A DNA stretch of 64,000 bases, taken from the NCBI GenBank assembly GCA_030762935.1, contig CM060900.1:112248620-112312619 (forward strand). Direction: 5' to 3'. Both the position numbers and the translations under genes were made by a program. This DNA is from Hymenopus coronatus. Taxonomy: Eukaryota; Arthropoda; Insecta; Mantodea; Hymenopodidae. Below the pieces are notes generated by a model. It worked only from the letters and a program-made list of their open reading frames with translations, ran no database searches and was not told the origin of the DNA. Of this stretch, positions 12,299-22,309 are shown piece after piece; the stretch's first letter is position 1; every line of letters begins with the position of its first letter.

Positions 12299-12530
12299 GA
12301 TTCCAAGCATCCGCATGTGGGATTTGTGGTGGGCGAAACGGCGTCTGGGTGGGTTTTCTCCGGGTTCCCCGCCACTCATTCCACCAATTGTTCAATCATC
12401 ACCTTCCCTATCATCCATTTTTCCAGCATTTCATATTATCCACTTCCTCACGCTCATGCCTGGATACGGGCCGACCACTCGTTCCAGGTTCTCCGTTCTG
12501 TGGTTTCGTGCCGGTGACCCCCGACACATG
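12299..12530 (+). mobile_element. SINE-1b, plus, middle of cluster
   Basis: Starts with the end of the tRNA-like head (catccgcatgtgggatttgt) and continues as SINE-1b: ggcgtctgggtgggttttct, ccactcattccaccaattg, catatgatccac-type tail with cgggccgaccactcgttcca and ttcgtgccggtgacccc. It shares its first 60 or so bases with SINE-1a but has a different tail. The tail also occurs inverted near 4.3 kb and 45.1 kb. Confidence 0.75.
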
Positions 12531-12768
12531 GCCGCGCCGTGGCCAAGTGGTTAGACCATTCGCCACTCATCTAAACGGCATGGGTTCGATCCCAAGTGAT
12601 GGCATGTGAGATTTGTGGTGGACTAAGCGGCGCAGGGGCGGGTTTTCTCCGGGTTCTCCGGTTTCCCCCGCCATCGCATTCCACCGGTGCTCTATTTTCA
12701 TTCCATGTATCACCAGTGTCATTCGACTGCGGTGCCAAAAGTAGTAAAAGCGGGCGTTAAACACTACC
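12531..12768 (+). mobile_element. SINE-1a, plus, full length
   Basis: Complete tRNA-derived SINE. Head gccgcgccgtggccaagtgg with A box tggccaagtggttaga, B box gggttcgatcccaag, then body gtggactaagcggcgcaggg, gggttctccggtttccccc, atcgcattccaccggtgctc and 3' end gggcgttaaacactac. The head is most like tRNA-Ser/Leu (cgtggccgagtggtt type). Transcription by Pol III from the A/B boxes is the family norm. Confidence 0.85.
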
Positions 12769-13769
12769 CAAAAAATGACTCCCCGCCAGAGTTCTGGACC
12801 CTCGGCATCCGCTTGTAGGCCTGGAGGGGTTTCAGTCCTAAAATTTGGGAAGGATAAGCTGACTACGGAACGAAAAGCTTTATTAAAAATGTTGTTTTTA
12901 AAATATTGGAAGAGGAATGAACGCAGTCTAGACTTCACGTTACTGCCTAACACGTAGCCCCAAAGAGCTGGACTACATTTCTTGATAGACTGCGTTTCCT
13001 GTGGCTGAATGAATGCGACACTACATAGAAATGGAAGGTGGAAGGAGTAATGGTTCTCATTAATATGCAGTCCTGAGTTGTGAATGAAGTTGATATCAGT
13101 TGAACCTACTAAGTCACGTTTCTGCATTTGCCTTGCTTGGTAACTCACTCTCAGCCATTATATTTACCTACTTCGTGATAAAAATATGTGAATCCATCAG
13201 ATACAAGCCAGAGATTAAGAGGTGAGGTAACACAGCACATGGAAACAGTTTTTCTTTCGTTCCATCCGTTAGTTTGTGTTTCCGCATGTCAAACTCGGAT
13301 CACGAGCGTAGCTTGCAGGTATACTGTACGAATAATTCCCATAAATATTTTATTTTGCCAGTTTACAGCAGTGATATTGAATAAAACATGAGAGACGTGT
13401 GGAACTATTTTGAAATAGACAATACCAATAACGAGCGGTGTGTAAAATATGCAGAAAAACGTTTTCGTGTGGTGGTAAATCACACTATTCAATAAAACCA
13501 AAGAAGCGTGTTACATTCATGTACCGAGTGAAGTTTACATAACCTCTCTTGAAAAGAAAATTACTGGTTTCCCATTGTTGTCAGAACATAATGCGGCGAC
13601 ATCTGAAAATATGAGCAAAACGACGTTCTATTACCCACATGCAGTTATATAGCTTCAGCATCAGTCACATCAAATAAAACAGTACAAGGTATTCACCAAA
13701 ATTGGTTAGATGCATTTGTATGCAGAAAACCACCAAAAATATATCTGATGGATTACATTTACAGAACTT
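12769..13769. other. Unclassified sequence
   Basis: A GC-balanced patch at 12775-12860 (cggcatccgcttgtaggcct) may belong to a repeat. A 193-codon minus-strand frame (12567-13148) exists only because it reads through the SINE at its far end; no domain is visible. No other feature. Confidence 0.45.
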
Positions 13770-14480
13770 TCTCAAGCTGTTTCACATATAGTCTGTTCTT
13801 ATTAAAGATTGTTCTTTTATCTTCCTCATGCTAGTCGAGACGAACATTAGCAGACTTGGATTTATTTCTTGCTTCCTTCTAAGTAGAACGAAAATAAGGT
13901 AATGCACTAAGCTAAAGCGTTATTCAAATCTTTTAAAAGCTGTACGCAATTGAAGTCCGGGCCGCTTTGGATGGTGCTATCTGAGAAACGTTAGCTACTC
14001 TAAAATTGAAACTAACAACAAAGAATATCTCGAAAATGGTCAACTCTAAAAGAACAACGTATATGGCATAACATATATTTTAATGATATCCACATATTTT
14101 CTATATTACGTTTTTTTTCTATCCAGAATAAAGAGATCTTCAGAGGCTATTCCAAGAAAACTCAAAATATGCATTTTAATTTTTTGGTAAATATCTTTAA
14201 TCCGCGATGTTTTAATCAAAATTGTTAGCCATTTTTGAGAAAATAAAAATTTTCAAACAATTTTCCATGTAAAGGGTAGTTTGTAGGGGTGCGATTTCCT
14301 TGAACATTTTTTTAGCTATGCTGTCCACAGACATACACAAACACATGGACATTTTCTAGAAATGCTTTTTAGGTCAAGAGATCTCAAAACATATATTTCC
14401 GGTGAAATCTTGATATCAAATTTTAGGGTGGAATACAATACCTTCTCTAGCCCGTATGTGCGATAGAGAAAGATGTCATT
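13770..14480 (+). mobile_element. R-family element, deleted palindrome region
   Basis: Recognised by ttgttcttttatcttcctca, gcttccttctaagtagaacg, aagaatatctcgaaaatggt, ggctattccaagaaaactca, the gatttccttgaaca block, tccggtgaaatcttgatatc, and the 3' end accttctctagcccgtatgt followed by atagagaaag. The internal TACCAAATTTGGTA region is deleted. Confidence 0.7.
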
Positions 14481-14611
14481 TGAAGCTTCTTATAAAATGA
14501 GTATCAGTGTCGGGAAAGAATGCCATCATCCCATTACTAGAGATGATGAAATCATATGCTTTGGAGATTTAACAAACAGATTGCAATCAAATGTTATATA
14601 TGTGTATGCTT

Positions 14612-14885
14612 CGTCATCCTCCGTAGTCTACGGGTAACATGATGCTCTGGTTACGAAGTTCGCGGGTTCAAACCCGGTAGAGGGCTATTGATCTTTTCGG
14701 GCGTAAAATCCATTGCATGACCTCCTTCGGAAGAGAAGTAAAGCCATTGGTCCCATGATTTACGACACGTAAAAGAACCTTAATCCTGCTAAAGAGATCC
14801 TTGAGCAAAATTTAGCGGTCTTTCACGTTCAATATAGAATGGGACGCCGAGAACCATGGCAATTAAATAGGGTCCATAAATAGCA
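14612..14885 (+). mobile_element. SINE-V (tRNA-Val-like head), full length
   Basis: Head cgtcatcctccgtagtctac with a degraded A box, B box gcgggttcaaacccgg, then the V body: atcttttcgggcgtaaaatc, cttcggaagagaagtaaag, cgacacgtaaaagaacct, gagcaaaatttagcggtctt, gaatgggacgccgagaacca and a tail ccataaatagcattc. It lies 130 bp downstream of an R copy. Confidence 0.8.
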
Positions 14886-15572
14886 TTCAATTTTATTTAA
14901 GTATGCCTTTATTGAAGTTCTACTCCTAGAATTTGTTTTGGCTGCGACATCAATTTTTGTCTCACTTTTCATTAACACTACACAAATCGCCTTACTAGTA
15001 TCATAGCATTACATATAACCAGGCTAAAAGTGAACAAGTCGAAGAAGTGATTAGGAAAGTTAAAATATTCGAAAAACACCCAAATTCTCATGGATTGACT
15101 CCCCATGTTAGAGTACAAATTCCGGGCTATCCTTACACAAGTAGGAGTCCCTTGCCCTGAAGGGATGTTATGGGCTTATTATTATTATTATTTATTATTA
15201 TTATTATTATTGTTGTTGTTGTTGGGTTATTTATTTTTCCAGGCCTTTGGTAACACAGGCCCCATTAACATTTCGGGTTCCTAAAACATTGCATTCCGAA
15301 ACCTGCCTCTCTGTCCTCGTTTATGTATTAACAAAACATAAAGAGATACGTTAGACGCAGAATCCACTTTAAAATTCAATGTTTGAAGTAGGGATATAAC
15401 TTGCTGTATTTACATCCGGTTTCAGTTTGCAAATGGGACGAAGCCACATCCCTTAGTACCACGAATGTGATTAGCTAAACCACAGGAAACAGCCATTGTG
15501 TTAAACCAATATACACATTATTTGTATCTTATTTCAGAAATGAAAAATACAATTTACCTTATGCATTCGAAG
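14886..15572. other. Filler with interrupted (TTA)n run
   Basis: A TTA-type microsatellite occupies about 15176-15224 and grades into TTG. No other feature recognised. Confidence 0.55.
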
Positions 15573-15574
15573 TA

Positions 15575-15818
15575 GAGGTTGGCGCACGAAAAACCTGCCC
15601 CGAGTCCTAGACTGCTCATTGTCGCCCGCCAATTGCCATTTATTGTTGCGAATACGTTTTGTAAATGTAGATATTTGCATTAGTTTATTTGTTATGTATT
15701 TTTATTTAATTATTGCATTTTTATCTGTTTGTTGCTGTATCTGCTCGTGGCGGGCAAAAATTGGTGAAAATTAGCGGGCGAGTCTGTACTTGGGGCCGGT
15801 TTTTCGTGCACCATCCTG
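15575..15818. mobile_element. MITE-C, 244 bp, TA target duplication
   Basis: Imperfect inverted arms of about 50-60 bp: left ggcgcacgaaaaacctgccc (15581), right (reverse-complemented) ggtgcacgaaaaaccggccc, with a further shared cgcccgc block inside. TA dinucleotides flank both ends (15573-15574 and 15819-15820). Short, non-coding, with inverted repeats and a TA duplication, it fits a Tc1/mariner-type non-autonomous element. Only one copy is seen. Confidence 0.75.
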
Positions 15819-15820
15819 TA

Positions 15821-16547
15821 CATTCAGTGCAGTACGTTACAGTTGATTGCTGTCAGTAGTTAAAGGCTCTGCATCGTTCCAAATACAATATAACTGAAGT
15901 TTGGACACTTACTGTGTATCTGTTGTTGAAATATCGCGTGCACTAATATCAAGAACCAGTGAATTTTAGTGCTACAAGAATCCTTTAACCGGATGAACTT
16001 TGGATGACAAACGTGTATACGTTCCAAGGGCCAAGTTTCCTCGCCTGCACGCGAGATAGAGAGTGCACATTTGGTTCATCGATTTATGTAAGGAAAAGGT
16101 TCAAGTTCATCCCCTCTACATAAGGGCTTGGCATTTAATAAATCAAATTCTTACGCATTTTCATGGCAACGGTATAAGAACGTCCGCAGTAAAAATTCTG
16201 CACAAGCTCAGCAAACGTAGGCTATTTGAAAGAAGTGTGATTGAGAAATATGTGAATCTAATTCATCTACCATTGCGCTTTGTCTTTAAATATCATGTGA
16301 AAGTTCATGCGAAGTACTGGCTGTTTGGCATGCATATTATAGGGATATGGGTTCGACTTTCGACCAAGAAGTAACATTCCTCAGTTGGGGACAAATAGCA
16401 GGTTGGCTAGAAGATCGGATACATGCCCTATCGCTTCCCTTCTAAACTGCTGAAGGCAATGATAAACCACATAAGTACCACATATTTCGTATACCTTTGA
16501 GATAGCCTTAGCTGTCATTCTTGGTGTAACTAGGGGAAGGATACCCA
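15821..16547. other. Unclassified; unassigned 103-codon frame
   Basis: An open frame at 16063-16374 (plus) is one of the longer ones, but its composition is that of AT-rich filler and I recognise no domain or membrane pattern. I do not call a gene. Confidence 0.35.
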
Positions 16548-16725
16548 CCACAACTTCCGCCGCCGCCATTACCACCGCCACCACCGCCGCCACAATCACC
16601 ACCACCACCAACTCCAAATCCACCACGCCACAACCACCACCACAACCGCCACCATCACCACCGCCAACACTACCACCACCGCTACCCCCACCTCCACCGC
16701 TCCACCGCCACCACCACCACATCAT
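16548..16725. repeat. Imperfect (CCA/CCG)n trinucleotide tract
   Basis: About 178 bp of CCN triplets (CCA and CCG dominant, with CAA, ACA and TCA). The plus strand is almost free of G except in CCG. In one minus frame it gives a Gly/Val-rich low-complexity peptide; plus frames give Pro, Thr or His runs. No coding sequence adjoins it on either side, so I call it a microsatellite-like tract. Confidence 0.85.
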
Positions 16726-17288
16726 TCATCAACATCACATACATGTGGAGGGATTTTTGCTGTGCTGAAATCTATACTTACACAAAACATTAAAATACTG
16801 GGATAATTGGCACTATAACAATATTTGAGTTAGTTTTTCTTAGATAAATAGCAACTCTTAAGATGGTTATTCCATTAAACCCAGCTATTCAAGATTTTAA
16901 GTCTTTTTCCAATTATACTGGTAATATTTTGTTTATAACAAAATCCCTATAATAACAGGTTCACTATCCATTTTTCTTTCTTTTGTTCCAGGTTTATTTA
17001 TTCTTGCTTTACGTTCAAGTATTACGGTCTTGTTTTCCTAGTCCCTGTTATTTCCGAAAAAAATGAAGCTAACAAAAATGTGTTTAAAATGTTGACATTG
17101 TAATCATGTAATCATTCAGCACAACACTTTGAAACACCGTTCAAAACTTATGTTATATCCAGCGGAGGAGAATAAAAAATATCAAATATGAGCTTTGATT
17201 TGTACTTTGCTACTAATTTTTGCATAAAAAGTCCAAAATTCAATATTTCTTACCAAAATTGGTAAAAAAGCATTTGTGTGTCCCCTTA
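16726..17288. other. AT-rich filler
   Basis: Nothing recognised. Confidence 0.5.
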
Positions 17289-17503
17289 GGCCGCGTCGTG
17301 GACGAGTGTTTCGACCACTGGCCTCTCACCAAAGCGGCCCGGATTCAATTGCAGGCAACCGCATGTGGGATTTTGGTGGACAAAGCGGATTCTCCGGTTT
17401 TCTTCTTCATCGCATTCACCTGTGCTCTATCTTCATCCATATATTATCATCAGTGTCTTCGCCTGCTGCGCCAAATGTAGAAAAGCGGTCATTAAACACT
17501 AAC
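17289..17503 (+). mobile_element. SINE-1a, diverged, small internal deletion
   Basis: Head ggccgcgtcgtggacgagtg, degraded B box ggattcaattgcagg, then gcatgtgggattttggtgga, gattctccggttttcttctt, cattcacctgtgctctatct and tail gcggtcattaaacactaac. About 25 bp of the body (the gcgcaggggcgg part) is missing. Confidence 0.8.
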
Positions 17504-18559
17504 ATGTGTTCCCTAAATCACACTCATCTGATTCATGCTTCCCGCCTACCCCCAAGATGGTCCCAAGTGCTAGATAGCATACCTCAAAGACGCCCTATAG
17601 TGTAACAAATGCTATATGCAGAGTGTCTAAAAATGATGTGCACAGTCTTTGAAACACTGTTTCTCAGTAACGAAAGAGAGAAGGACAATTTTTGCTGTCT
17701 TGTATTCCTTAACTGGCCGCCAAAATGGTAAAAGTGATTTTCTAAAGTATTAAAAATGTAATTATTTGTCGAGACATTACCGTTAACAAAAATAGCATTT
17801 ATACAAAGTTTTATTCAAATATGTGTTTTCTTTCTGAATATGTTAATCCTTTGGATTTAACTAATATTCCTATACAGATATTGATTTCAATGAACTATTT
17901 TTAAAAATCAAATTCTTCAATATATTTTAACAAATTGTCCTAAATTTTTCAATTTTTCCTAAAGTCGGTACTAATTTTTTAAACTTATTTTACATCACAA
18001 ACTGGGAAAAACTATAAACTGAAGCGTGTAAATATACTAATTAATTTTTTAAACAAATCTATGACTAATATCAGAATTCCAACCAGACATTTTATTAGAC
18101 GCATTCTATAGTAATTTCGGAAAATAACCAGAGCTATAGCTGTACTTTTATTTGGGAAGATAGGGTTTTTAAAATGGAAACATAACAAATTTGAACCTGA
18201 CAACAAATAGCCTTAAAGATTGACATAGAGAGTCATTTAACCAGCACAAGGGTTTATAACGGCTTCCGAAACATGTGCTACATTCGCCCTAGGCGAATCA
18301 AACATTGCAAATATGTATTTTAAATTTTGGCGCATTTATTGCACCAAGATCCAAAAATCAAGCTTCGAATTCCCCAGAGGATACTAGAAACCAGGAATAT
18401 CCCTCCAAAAAGCGTCAGCAGTTTAATCGACGCTAAGGAGAAATCCTGACAAAGCGTACCTCTGACGCACAGCCGCAACACACAGTGCGCAAGCCACCAT
18501 CCAGCCGCAACGCGCCGAATACCGTTACCTGATCCCTCAACCCTGAAACAGATGACAAG
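17504..18559. other. AT-rich, unclassified
   Basis: The stretch from 17620 begins gagtgtctaaaaatgatg, which resembles some Tc1/mariner termini, but no inverted partner was found. The region 18360-18560 is more GC-balanced without recognisable coding content. Confidence 0.4.
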
Positions 18560-18905
18560 GAAGTGACGGGAACCAGACATGATGAACACCAAAATTTGGG
18601 GATATAAGGAACCTTCCTATCATTCTTTCGACGATTCAAAGAAATCTCTGAAAAACCCATGGGTCAGGAAGGTCGGCCACGGGAATCCAACCAACGACCT
18701 CCCGAATGCAGGACACACACGTTACCTCGGCGCCAACGCGTTTGGTGATGACAAAAATGGGCAGAAAATTCATGGTAGAAGAAGAACCGCCCCGGTATTC
18801 ACTTACCGATCCAGGAAATCTATGAAAAATTCAGTGGTTAGAGTGGCCAGCACGAGGGGAATTGAAACGGTACCTGCCTAATGTGTGCCTCACGTATTAC
18901 CGGGA
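18560..18905 (-). mobile_element. Probable tRNA-headed SINE relic(s)
   Basis: On the minus strand, gcattcgggaggtcgttggt followed by attcccgtggccgacc (18672-18712) looks like a B-box tRNA head close to that of SINE-6 (gcattcgagaggtcgtggga). A second similar patch is at 18850-18890. The body differs from SINE-6, so family and limits are uncertain. Confidence 0.35.
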
Positions 18906-19287
18906 AGCCAACTCCCTTGATCATGTCATGGGTATACGTATTTGGGGTGGGTTGCTCCATATATTTTAATATTCGTCTGGTTCCCGCTTAAGGAGTGGAA
19001 AAACAGTTTTTCTGATCCTTCTGGAATTGGTTTCAGATTTAGGGCCGTTAAAGAGGCTCTTTTTACTAAAATTAGAGTAAGTAATAACAGGTGCATATGC
19101 TTGTAAAGTTCCAAAAGCTAATTAAAAAGACTTATCGCAGTACTTTTATTTTCTCTGCTGCGTATATTAATTAGAAGAAGTGTTATATTCCACCCAATAA
19201 TTCGATTTCGGAATTGCACTTGAGGTGTATGAAACCCTCTGAAACAAAAAAACAAAAAAAAAAACTATTTTAGAAAACGTTCCCAAC

Positions 19288-19290
<3 letters not shown>

Positions 19291-19324
<34 letters not shown>

Positions 19325-19330
19325 TCTCTG
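19291..19330. repeat. (CT)n microsatellite inside R
   Basis: CT array at the R position that holds CA arrays in other copies: the following ctctgtgaatataattcctc aligns with cctgtgaacatacctc of the copy at 30.7 kb. Confidence 0.85.
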
Positions 19331-19525
19331 TGAATATAATTCCTCAAAAACGATAGTCGGATAAACACGAAAGTTGTTTTTCAAATTCAGCATTTTTCAA
19401 GGATCCGAAAAATTATTTTAAAAAAATAGCTTAAGCTACTCATTATATACAAAATATTTCTAACCTTATTTTCTAGAAACAGCTTTAATAATTTGTATTA
19501 AAATAACAAATTTGAAAGACATTTA

Positions 19526-19873
19526 TAACTCCATGGCACGACAGCTCACGGGGAGCCTTGGCCTACCGCCCGGCCGCTGCGTTCCCCCATCTCGGTCCAC
19601 TACAGACGTCATGGATGGGGTGCAGTATTGGAGGGTGAGACGTGGTCAGCGCCTCGAGCCCCTCCCGGCCGGTTAATGCGGTCATCACGACCTGGAGCCG
19701 CTACTTCTCCATCAAGTAGCTTCTCAATTGGCCCCCCAGGGACCTCACGAGGCTTAGTGCACCCCGGTCCAGGTCTCCCAGCTAGGGAAAAATCCCCACG
19801 CCGGTACTGGGGATCGAACCCAGGTCTCCCGCTTGGTAGGCAGCTGCGCTACCACCGCGCTAAGGAGACGACC
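19526..19873 (-). mobile_element. GC-rich tRNA-derived SINE (family 10) with 14-bp TSD
   Basis: The minus strand begins cgtctccttagcgcggtggt (A box) and has B box gggttcgatccccag, followed by a GC-rich body (cggctccaggtcgtgatgac, cgcagcggccgggcggtagg). The head has a Met- or Trp-like D arm. It is flanked by the perfect 14-bp duplication TTGAAAGACATTTA at 19512-19525 and 19874-19887, which is R sequence. The insertion is therefore a single retroposition into an existing R copy. Its GC content contrasts sharply with the surroundings. Confidence 0.85.
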
Positions 19874-20164
19874 TTGAAAGACATTTACAGATATAAAATG
19901 TATGCTTTGAATTTTCCGGAAATAGTTTCATTCTGAATGACATTTTCATAACTGATAAGCTGTAAGCGATAAAAGAAATGTTATCACACAAAAATATAGA
20001 TCCCGTTAAAGCACACAGTTTAAATGTTTTTCTAAAGTTAACTGTTTACTGTCAGTGGTTTTTCTTTTCAAATATTTGCATCAAATTGGAAGTTGTATTT
20101 CGTTTTCTCTCTTAAACATGCGAATAGAAGAGAATTTCATAACAACTAGCTCTAAAAAATTTTG

Positions 20165-20165
20165 A

Positions 20166-20213
<48 letters not shown>

Positions 20214-20224
20214 TTGTTTGTTTG
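20165..20224. repeat. (AT)n(GT)n(GTTT)n compound microsatellite
   Basis: ATAT run, then GTGT run, then TTTG units; it replaces a middle segment of the R copy. Confidence 0.9.
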
Positions 20225-20277
20225 TTTGACAGTGAGAAGAGAAAGTCATCTGAGTGCAACACATCAGATGTTTAAAC

Positions 20278-20654
20278 CTAGAATGCATACAAAGGTTCTG
20301 CACCATGCTTCATAAAATAGCCGCTCCGGACCGCTTCTTTAAATGCTTGTGGCCCATTCCTATCATTGACCAATACGAGTTTCAGCGTGTTCGATCTATT
20401 TGTGACCATTTCCTACCCACGTTCATACAGAAACGGTATGTATGCATCTACTTCAGTGAACAAACTGAAAAAGGAAAGGGAAAATCATTTATACCGGGCC
20501 TGGAATATTGAGGCTATTCTCGATATAGGACACGGGCTATTGGAGAGGGTCACAGAAGGGTTTTATCAGCTACTGGAAGGTTAGGTCCATTATTTCCATT
20601 TCAGAAGACATGGTTACCGAGTAAAGAATCTATTTTCGTTTAGATTTCGTTTTC
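20278..20654. other. Unclassified
   Basis: Short overlapping open frames (20254-20511, 20366-20584) without recognisable domains. Confidence 0.4.
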
Positions 20655-20885
20655 TCTCCACGAAAAATCAATACCAATTTCATAAAAATCTGATGCATTG
20701 CATTCACATGACTTTCTCTGCCTGCTCTACAAACAAACTATTCTTACAAAAGATTATTCTTTTATCTACATAATGCTAATCAAGATATCCATTATCAGAA
20801 ATTTTCTTATTTCTAAGTTCATTATAAGTAGAAGGGAAACAAGGGAATACACTAGGTTATATCGAAGTTTTTGACAAAATCTGAG
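20655..20885 (+). mobile_element. R-family 5' end fragment
   Basis: Well-conserved 5' fifth of R: aaaatctgatgcattgcatt, cacatgactttctctgcctg, gattattcttttatctacat, gggaatacactaggttatat. It stops abruptly where the next region (LTR-like) begins. Its orientation is opposite to the R copy that ends at 20277. Confidence 0.8.
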
Positions 20886-20899
20886 ACCGTTAATCGGCC

Positions 20900-21885
20900 T
20901 CGCTATTATTATTATTATTAATCAATTATTTAGTGTATTTAGAAATGTATAATGCTTCTAGCAAGCACAGCTCAAAGATGTTTACCAAACTCGGCTGCTG
21001 AATAAGGGAAAGCTCTTTGTGAAGGAGAACGCTTTTGTCAGTCACGTACTCTTGTACATGTGCGTGGAATAGAGAAATAAGTGCAAAGGTAATTTCATAA
21101 ACCCCGAATCGCAGAGAAGTGAGTTTTCCTAATTGTGTTGGGATGATTACGAGGTGTTTATGATGCATTTTGGGTAAGAAGAGATGCATTATGGGACACA
21201 TAGACGCCAAGTTCGCGGTCTTTCTGACCAATGAGAATGAAGCACCCATGACAGCAGAATTTACTATATAAGTAACATTGTAGGATGTTAAGGCAGTCAT
21301 TTATTACTAAGGTTGAGGTCATGTACGCGTAATCGCTGTTGTAAGGCAGCCACTACTAAGTTTGAGGTCATGAACGCGTATTCGCTGTTGGGAACACTCA
21401 CCGCTAGGTTTAAGGCGCGTATAATCATTGATAAGTTACTATACAGCGTGAAGAGCAATTGTTATAAATGCTATTTACAAGCAAAGAGGTCAAGTACTAT
21501 GTTCTACGAGAGAAGTAAAGTTTAGTCGTTGAATAGTGAAAGCTCTTAGAAATCGTCATAACTCAATTAGCATGTATAGCAAAGTGCTTATCTAAACACG
21601 TATCAATCAATTCTAGTCAAGAATAAACGAATATATGAACGTGAAAGTGTGTTAACCGTTTCGTAGGACCACTCCTAACTACCTTCATTGTCATTACCAT
21701 CCGAGAGAGTCAATTTTCAAGCAGACTGAGTTACTCCGAGGCAGCTTCAAGGGTGGATCTCGAAAATCAGGTACGTGGAGAGATCTGCTATCTTGGTAGG
21801 GGAGTACGTCCGAACGTACTTCATAAACGTGGGCAACAAACGATGCATACTTGACTCTTCAACGTGGCGCCATACTGTCACATAT
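20900..21885 (+). mobile_element. Possible LTR-like promoter/leader region
   Basis: In order: CCAAT at 21229, TATATAAG at 21264, an initiator-like gtcattt near 21296, AATAAA at 21622, and then TGGCGCC (21864) and caacgtggggcg (21896). The last two resemble pieces of a retroelement tRNA-Lys primer-binding site (TGGCGCCCAACGTGGGGC type) separated by about 27 bp. Promoter, poly(A) signal and primer-site-like sequence in this order suggest an old LTR. No coding remnant, second LTR or target duplication was found. Confidence 0.3.
21307..21411 (+). repeat. Two tandem units of about 50 bp
   Basis: The segment with ggttgaggtcatgtacgcgt and atcgctgttg recurs about 50 bp later as gtttgaggtcatgaacgcgt and ttcgctgttg. 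It lies just downstream of the TATA-like motif. Confidence 0.7.
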
Positions 21886-21934
21886 TTCACACCCACAACG
21901 TGGGGCGATAAAACCGTTACAAATGATATAAACT

Positions 21935-22000
21935 TATATATTATATGCATTGTTCTCTATTGAATATAAATTTATTTTCACTTGTTCACCTCCCAACCTA
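21935..22000 (-). mobile_element. MITE-B, one end only
   Basis: gcattgttctctattgaata followed by cacttgttcacctcccaacc is the reverse complement of the MITE-B left end at 24411-24475. The other end was not found nearby, so the copy is truncated or interrupted. Confidence 0.65.
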
Positions 22001-22069
22001 TATATACATAACTGAAAAGAAATTGATTGAATAATAACACAAAATCATGTTGTGCATGTAAAAAATCAA

Positions 22070-22309
22070 GCTCGAACCCACTCGAGACTGAATAGGCTGT
22101 ACTGCAACGTCCGGTCTATTCTGAACCGAGTTCGAGCCCACTCGAGACTGAATAGGTTATACTCTAACACCCGGCCCGTCCTGTGCCAAGCCCGAGTATG
22201 ATCTGAGCTCGAATAGTTAATACTGTAAAACCCGGTTGGTCTGAATTGAGCGCGACTCGAATCTGCCTCGAGCCCAACGTCTTATACGGTGGTCCGGGCC
22301 CGACTGTTT
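22070..22309. repeat. 60-bp minisatellite, four units
   Basis: Units start at 22070, 22130, 22190 and 22250. The first two are closest (both contain cccactcgagactgaatagg), the third and fourth more diverged but keep the gaataggt/atac and cccgg positions. GC content is higher than the surroundings. No recognised coding frame. Confidence 0.8.

Larger units (their letters stand above)
19165..20277 (-). mobile_element. R-family element interrupted by a SINE
   Basis: Minus-strand R copy. The 3' part (ttatattccacccaataatt, 19181) is followed by a CT array at the usual microsatellite site and atattaattcc-type R sequence. A SINE (19526-19873) interrupts it. R resumes with gacatttacagatataaaat, ttgaattttccggaaatag and aaatatagatcccgttaaag, then an AT/GT microsatellite (20165-20213). 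The 5' end is agagaaagtcatctgagtgc to cacatcagatgttta near 20237-20274. Confidence 0.75.

Noticed and set aside
12567..13148. 193-codon minus-strand frame, the longest in the window
   Set aside because: Its end is translated SINE-1a sequence and the rest has no recognisable similarity; a read-through of repeat DNA.
16381..16725. Gly/Val-rich minus-strand frame
   Set aside because: Produced by the CCN trinucleotide tract; no coding context.
17620..17990. Tc1/mariner terminus (gagtgtctaaaaatgatg)
   Set aside because: No inverted partner or transposase remnant nearby.
20926..21300. 124-codon minus-strand frame
   Set aside because: AT-rich composition without any domain, lying in a region with promoter-like signals on the other strand; length is within what such DNA gives by chance.
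22070..22309. CRISPR-like repeat array
   Set aside because: Units are contiguous 60-bp tandem repeats without spacers, in eukaryotic DNA.
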